DNA of 64,000 bases from Myrica gale (taxonomy: Eukaryota > Streptophyta > Magnoliopsida > Fagales > Myricaceae). Below, in pieces: positions 58,086 to 64,000 of this stretch. Location: contig OZ005605.1 of assembly GCA_963930655.1 (NCBI GenBank), positions 21,955,501-22,019,500 of the forward strand. Direction: 5' to 3'. Within the stretch, counting starts at the first letter, position 1. Every line of letters begins with the position of its first letter. Both the position numbers and the translations under genes were made by a program. Under the pieces are notes generated by a model. It did no database searches. It saw only the letters and a program-made list of their open reading frames with translations, and had not been told where the DNA came from.

Positions 58086-60308
58086 TAATTATATTCTAGA
58101 AACTAAATAGATTCCGCTCTGTTTTGATCATGACAAATCATGGTTATATGACAAAAGTTGTTGGAACATTTATCAAATCCAAACACCAAGCATTCCTTTA
58201 TGTTTGGATTATTTGAAGAGGAATTTGGGCTCGTGCCATTTCGTGAGTTGAATTCTTAGCTTGTGGAAAGTCAACCTAAAGTGCCTCAGTACTGCTCTCG
58301 ATCTTGCTCAAGGCAGAAGTGTGATTATATAATCTATATACGGCTTGGTACATATAATTGAAGCTGGGGACCTGTATCTGAATGGAGCCTCTTTGAAAAT
58401 TATACATTTATGCCCTCCACTTTGTCAGTAGGAGCCTTTTGGTGGCTGTTAGAAAACATATATCCTTCTTCGAAGGTGTCCACGAAGGCACCCAGAGCAC
58501 AAAATATTAGGAGAGGTTTAGGGGGCCAATTGTCTTTTGAGTGTCTGAGCCTCCACAGCGTTAGGCATGTGCCATGTTGGAGGTGCATTGTGTATATGAA
58601 ATAAATTACAAAGCTCATGGCTGGCATATGAAGTAGAGAACAAGTTCATGGTTACCTAATGGGTGTGCCTCAACTCTTAATAGCATTTGTCTACAAGAAT
58701 AGACACAAGTTAATGACAGCAATAACCGTTCTGAGATGTGGGCATTACGAAAATATTTGGTCCATATATCAGTCTGCTAATTGTCATGTGGCCACTAATT
58801 TGCCTTGCGGCATAAGGCATATGGCTCGCACACATCCACGTATTTGGCACCCCGTTTGTCAAATGTGACTTTTTGTGTCATTCAATAGGGGAATTGATGA
58901 GTGGAAAGCTGGGCTGTCAGGGGAAAACTCCTAGCAACTAAAAACTCAGAACTCAACGAGGACCATAAACCTCCTGATGCTCATCTTTTCTGAACTCAAC
59001 GGGAACGACACACCAGCAGCTAAGAATACCCTTTCCAAATCTTTCTTGTTTTGATCTTCCAATCATCAGATCAGTATGGGTTCCGACAAAAGTAGCCCAG
59101 ATCTGATTCCGGCATTCTACAATCATTGAAAAATAAATTGCACATCAAGGAATTTCAAGAAGGGTAGCAGTACAGTTTGCAAGGCAATAGCCATTTATGC
59201 AGCAAAGCTTTTTACTTGCTAGAATCAAAGTCCTTCAAAATTCTTGTAACACATGAACCAAAATATAAATAATATTGCTTCCACTCTACGAGAAACACAA
59301 AGTCTGCACTCCAGAATTCTCTGAGATAATTATCTTACACTTTTTTAGACTCACTCCCCCATAGTAATTCATTTTCACGTTTCTACTCATATAATATAAA
59401 TAAAAATTTTGTATTTTACACATTGTACCCTTTAATTACAAATCTTAGACACTCACACTAAACTCACTTCGCATATAAGTTCTTGAAGCTATTATTGTCA
59501 GATGAAGGGTATAAAGTGTCTAACATTATAATTTGAGGGTGTAATGTGTTAAAATAGGTAGTCCAGAGTGTAAAGTGTATAACATTAGTAGTTAGAAAAT
59601 ATATGTCAAAAACCCAGTAGTTAATAGGTAAAAATTGTATTTATCCGAACTCCTCTTAAGCAAACAAGTAACACAAAATTTAAGGCTCCGTAAATTTTGG
59701 GGACGTATTTCATTTGATTATGTGGTTATAGAGGCGCACATTGGTTTGGCGAATTGTTAAGAATTTTGAAAGATAACAAAGGAGTGCAACCCCAAGGGGC
59801 CAACAGGTCTACAGTTTGCTGACCCAATATGTAAATATGTGTATTTCATCCCATAAGCCTGCCCGATCGTGTAAGTAAATCTTGGGCCTGAACGAACGTA
59901 TGGTCCAAATTTTCAGCCCAATTGAATCCATCAAGAAACGTTAATTATAACTGCAACTCTCTTAATGTAGCTTACGCGTGTGAATTCTTTCCCTCTTTCT
60001 AAACATGCAAGGTTTGTTTCTAAAAACGTTTTTGAATTCTGCTCAACTTTTCGTCGACCGTATAATAAGTGCCAGCTTGTAGAAACAACAAACATCGTCG
60101 TGCTTGGTAATTTCGTACACAAACAAGAGAATGCTAACATTCTTCGTGATGAAGAAGCGAAGTAAATCTTTGCTTTCATTGTCCGATCTATCAGCACTAT
60201 GCTGATACATCTATTGTTCTGCATTTCTTTCGGCAGAACAATCGAACTTTTTCAGACCATAATTTAACTTTAATTGAATACAGCATTATGTCTGACTGGC
60301 ATGGAAAT
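58086..60308. other. Between MITE and DUF599 copy 3
   Basis: No gene recognised. A foldback repeat is listed separately. Frames at 58410-58868 show no domain. Confidence 0.45.
59405..59565. repeat. Imperfect foldback repeat
   Basis: ACACATTGTACCCTTTAATT and TTAGACACTC (59419-59455) face inverted versions GAGGGTGTAATGTGTT and AAAGTGTCTAA (59513-59550). A further AGTGTAAAGTGTATAACATT follows. It has the look of a decayed MITE. Boundaries are not fixed. Confidence 0.4.
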
Positions 60309-61084
60309 TCAGACCACAACGCTTTTAACGTCCTGTTTCCGCGGAGACCTATGCTGATGCAACAGAGTTGTGTTTGTGTCGAGATAGTGGAGAGCTGCCA
60401 CCATAACGATGGAGGAAACGAGCATGGGTATTGGCTCGAAAAACCATAGCAGCAAATTAAGAGCAAAATAGAGTGCTCCAAGCCCGAGTGACCAAAAATC
60501 ACTACCCCTTATGACTGCCAATTCCACGTTTCTCGCGGGTATGTTATTATCTGGTGTGCTTATCAGATAGTTTGCGTGGACAAAGTGCCTTGCCGACTGA
60601 ACAAAGAATGAGAAAGCAAGGAGGAAACAGGTTAGCAGGCACATGTACTTGATGGAGATTGTGGATGGCCTTGTATCCCCGTAGATTAATTCGCTTCGCA
60701 GAAAGCTATTGGAAGAGTTTGCAATCCAAGCTCCTATGAGGGAGCAGAGAGTCAAAGAGACTGATGCCAAGAAAGTTGCTGCTGATGTATTGGATGATAT
60801 CACAGATAGGGCCGTACCAACGTCCCTTTTATCAATCTGCAACGACCAACTGAAGTATTAGCAAAATCGGGGAGTCCCTGTCAAATAAAAAGGATCGACG
60901 AAGTGGGAAGATATACTGACCTGCATAATTCTTTCAACCCAAGCTTTCTTGTCATGGTTCTCATTGCCCATGACCGTGGTGTGAGATTAAGATATCTGTA
61001 GAGGAGGAAGAGATGGTAAGCAAACATAACGAGCAATCCACTTGGCACCAACACCAAATCGAGGTACTCCTTCTGGAAAGCCAT
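60309..61084 (-). pseudogene. DUF599 membrane protein, copy 3, exon 1 frameshift
   Basis: Exon 1 60921-61084 (164 bases) starts MAFQKEYLDLVLVPSG; exon 2 60309-60836 (528 bases) is fully open for 175 residues (DVGTALSVISSNTSAATFLA to KQDVKSVVV). Copies 1 and 2 have 168-base first exons. Here four bases are missing after RYLN (near 60985), so the frame leaves the family sequence before the conserved PHTT-MG motif and cannot join exon 2 correctly. Splice sites are normal (GTCAGT, TTGCAG). Translation from an internal ATG (60969-60971, MGNENHDKKAW) would give a 192-residue protein lacking the first membrane span. It is called a pseudogene, with that alternative noted. Exon 2 shows no other damage, so the deletion is probably young. 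Confidence 0.78.
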
Positions 61085-62564
61085 AATGTTAATCCTTACT
61101 CTTAGAGCAGATAACTATAAATGCAGTAGTCGTGACAGCTACCACGTAAGTTTTTCTCCGCAGCGACCTTATAACTTTAACCATGGAAGTAGTCATACCA
61201 AACTTATAAATTTATAATTATGTACATGAAATTCTCAAGTAAAGATCAGATTTTCAGTGATCTTTGAATAGAATCTTGGGCATGTGTCGTGCAAAGTTTG
61301 ATTACGAATTTGAACAAGAGAAAATTTTACATGGTTAGTGCTTGACGCCGCCCCTCAAGGATCTAGACTCCTTTTATCACACATACAATACTCATAGGAA
61401 CCAAACCATATGATCAATTGAGCATGACCGACTGCCTTGACCTGACAATTTTCAATGATTCTTATTGTTAACGTAATGAACAATTACCCAACAGCTACAA
61501 AAGTAATGACAAATGGAATTATCCAGTCATTCTTTTACACATCTTCCTTTCTTCCTTAATTACAAGGAATTTACAAGATTTATCTGGTCTGTGCCGTTTG
61601 GAAGTTGAGAATCTGACATCATAACCTTTCCCAGTGTCTGGGACACAACTTGGATCGAAATATTCCCCTCCATCGACAAAAAAAAATCTCAAAAGGGCGG
61701 ATGTGATCATTATGTTATAGAGAAAAAAAAAATCAGATTCATATATACGTTACTTTCTACGAAACCTCACGCATTATGTAGTGTTTTTTCGTCAAAATTT
61801 TAGACTCATAATAACTACAATATATTTTCTATATTCACATTAAATCCTTTATTTTCACCATAATAAATATAAAAAAATTCCTTCAAATAATTTATCTCTT
61901 TATTTTTTCATCAACTCTGACAACATAAAATTTCAACTATCAAACTTAAATGTGCTCTCAAATGCACATAACTGTTAATGGCAGGTAATTCAAACCCTTG
62001 TCGGCTTGTTCATTTTTAACTTCTCACACTGAAGATGCTAAAATTTTAGGGGAATAAGCCGTTGATCTCTCTCTCTCGGAAATTGCTTTTTGGTTAATCC
62101 ATTAGTTCAATCCAGAAATAAAGCTATTACGGTACGGTCTAGCAAAGCCCATGTAACTTAACTAGACAACTACAAACAGAGTACGTAGGGAGGGGCAAGA
62201 GGCCCCTGTTTCACAACTTTACCAATTGTCCCGAGGGAAAATTGATGATGGTAGTGGCCCAGATGCGAGTTATTTAGACGCAGCAAAGGTAGGGTGATCT
62301 TGAGTCTTCTTAATTGATGGAAATTAAGACACATCATTGGAGGATCCAATTCGAGTTCCCATTGAGCCGGTTACGAGAGCACGAGCCAAGAAGTTTAAGG
62401 AGCTACTTAATGGGCTAATTCAAGCGGCATGAGCTCAAGCAAATTCACGGAGGCCCATTGAACAAGACCCACGTGAATCACAAGGAGTTGTCAATTTGAT
62501 TCACGTTCTATAAGTATCCGGTTAAACTTAGCAAGAAATTATTCTAGAAGACTCAATTAGGCGC
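61085..62564. other. Upstream of DUF599 copy 3, gene-free
   Basis: No gene recognised. 61785-61965 resembles the AT-rich MITE-like repeat near 16028 (TCAAAATTTTAGACTC at one side, ACATAAAATTTCAACTATCA at the other). From about 62,150 the composition changes towards LTR-like sequence. Confidence 0.4.
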
Positions 62565-62765
62565 CACTTTCTAAGGAGATCAATAACGTCACTTTCTTTC
62601 CATTTGGGTCGGATTGCATAGTCTTTTAGGCGCTAATTTAATTCCTTTCTTACCTTTAGGCGCCACTATTTTGTTTCCTTATTAGTTCGGATTCTAGATT
62701 TTTTTTTAGGCGTCATTCTATTTCCTTATTTGCTAGGTTTAGACGCTACTTTATTTCCTTAATTA
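62565..62765 (+). repeat. Degenerate short repeats with TTAGGCGCCACT core
   Basis: Five variants of TTAGGCGC(C/T)A(C/A)T followed by TTTCCTT-like spacers occur at about 62568, 62627, 62657, 62707 and 62739, spaced 30-60 bases. They sit in the upstream part of a probable LTR. Confidence 0.55.
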
Positions 62766-63110
62766 TGTGTGTTCTTTTAGGGTTTTTTTTTTCATGTATT
62801 GGTCGACCTATATATAAGTACCTTTGCTTTGTATTTCGACAGACTTTGATTAATGAAATTGTGAGAGTATTTCTCTTTGGTTCTTTGAAGAACTTCTCGA
62901 ACTTATCGGGATTTCCCGTGATGTTCACTTCGACTTATCAAACGGAATTTTCATCCCCGTTTGTGGCGTCTTCCTTATACCGAGGTTCTTGTTTTCATAA
63001 ACAACGGGTCGAGGTTTCCATCGAATCAGTCCTAGAAACGATCTTGGGTTCCCTTTAGTTGTCGGGTCTCGTTACTCTTAACGAGGTTCACATCATTAAT
63101 CTCAAAAGCT
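62565..63110 (+). mobile_element. Probable LTR (Ty3-gypsy-like), boundaries unknown
   Basis: After the repeats comes a TATA box (CTATATATAAGTACC at about 62808), then TTGATTAATGAAATTGTGAG, TTCTTTGAAGAACTTCTCGAA and a transcript-leader-like stretch ending near ATCTCAAAAGC. This layout and these phrases are typical of plant gypsy-type LTRs. A partner LTR or target duplication was not found. Confidence 0.45.
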
Positions 63111-63589
63111 AGCTCAAAAGGTGAGGTTTTTCCTCACACTTATAAACTGACCATCAACCCTTTCCACAACGGATGTGAGACTAACCCCAACAATGAAAAG
63201 GGTAGTACCAGTGATGAAGGGACGAAAAGGCAACAATGATGGTGAGTAGGCAGCAAAAACACATCTCTTATGAGGTGGTTTTTCAAAGGGGGCGAACTAA
63301 TTAACACCGATTGTTCATGATAGCCAAGATCTAGAGAAACCTACTAGATTTGAATTTTCTTATCCTATTCTATTTAAACCGTGTGAAAATGATCAAGCAC
63401 TTTTACCCAAGCCATTTTTATAGTGTCTTGGTGTCTTATGCTTGAGAGAAAAACTTTTTGATACCTTTGCACCTAAAGTACTCATATTTTCTCTCTCCTA
63501 CATCAATCACTATTGAAACCGACATCCTGTGAGGAAAGCTTAAGGAGATTGGTGGCCACAGTTACCGATGTTCAAGAACCAGGCGTTCT

Positions 63590-64000
63590 TGAAGAGATTT
63601 ATAAGAATAATTCAAAAGGATAAAGGTTAACCATAAGGGAGCGGATCTAAACTAGATTGTTTAGATTATTACTTCGGATAGTCAGAGTCAAGCAACGAGA
63701 TGTTGCCCGTGCTTGAATAACCGGTGTAAGGTTTTATTTTCTAAGTAATTTTTTGTAGCTGCTAGTCCGAAGTGATTTTTCTTTTAATAAGGTTTTCTAC
63801 TTCATCAACAAATCTCTTGGCTTGATGAGTGATTGATTTATTATTTCTGATTGATATCTTTCTTTGATATTTGTTTTAATATTCAGCTGCAAATTTATTG
63901 ATTGTTAAATACTTTTCAAATCTCGATGAGATTTTTTTAGAACTTGTTCTAAATTAGTCAGTTTATTGAAACAAAAATATCAACACTTATTCACCCCTCT
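63590..64000 (+). mobile_element. Copia-type LTR end running off the window
   Basis: The sequence has GAATAACCGGTGTAAGGTT, TTTTTTGTAGCTGCTAGTCC and finishes CAACACTTATTCACCCCTCT, the standard 3' end of SIRE/Tork-like copia LTRs, just short of the expected LTR end. The primer site would lie a few dozen bases beyond the window. The left boundary is not determined. Confidence 0.5.

Noticed and set aside
1..64000. CRISPR arrays, operons or other prokaryote-type systems
   Set aside because: No regularly spaced identical short repeats with unique spacers, and all recognised genes are spliced or plant-specific.

Overview
The window is nuclear DNA of a flowering plant, most likely a woody eudicot. 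Its genes have many short exons split by GT-AG introns, the intergenic DNA is AT-rich, and transposable elements are abundant. I cannot name the species from the sequence alone. Three genes look intact, all on the minus strand: a CC-type glutaredoxin close to GRXC9/ROXY19 (5531-5974), a 14-exon MLO seven-transmembrane gene (16810-21752) and a 10-exon auxin response factor close to ETTIN/ARF3 (23945-29282). The exon models for the last two were built by hand. Their phases close exactly, giving 514 and 721 residues.

Layout. 1-5.5 kb holds tRNA-like boxes and a roughly 1.9 kb element with inverted ends. 5.5-7.5 kb holds the glutaredoxin, its proximal promoter, a MITE and a cluster of ACGT motifs. 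7.5-16.8 kb has no intact gene. It carries a 612 bp TRIM retroelement, an inverted-repeat block enclosing possible gene fragments, and a 1.6 kb hAT element with a perfect 8 bp target duplication. 16.8-29.3 kb is the MLO/ARF3 gene block. 29.3-45.6 kb is gene-poor, with a solo LTR, a broken C2H2 zinc-finger gene, a 34 bp perfect palindrome, an LRR-receptor fragment, a CACTA terminus, a hAT MITE and a decayed subtilase.

45.6-61.1 kb is the most unusual part. It holds three same-strand paralogues of a small DUF599 membrane-protein gene, and each has a different lesion. Copy 1 has a GC instead of a GT splice donor. Copy 2 has a nonsense codon and, four bases away, a 1.65 kb LTR element. Copy 3 has a 4 bp deletion in exon 1. 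A second, larger non-autonomous LTR element (48300-53432, LTRs of 1219 bp) sits between copies 1 and 2. Both LTR elements have nearly identical LTR pairs, so both inserted recently. The last 2 kb looks like LTR sequence of further retrotransposons, the final one running off the edge.

The intact genes are not a shared pathway. Each has its own known regulatory context: two tasiARF (TAS3) complementary sites in ARF3, TGACG/ACGT motifs upstream of the glutaredoxin, and a calmodulin-binding tail in MLO. I found no prokaryote-style or wholly new system. The novelty lies in the DUF599 cluster, the two young non-autonomous LTR elements, the GC-AG introns and the possible transposon-captured gene fragments.
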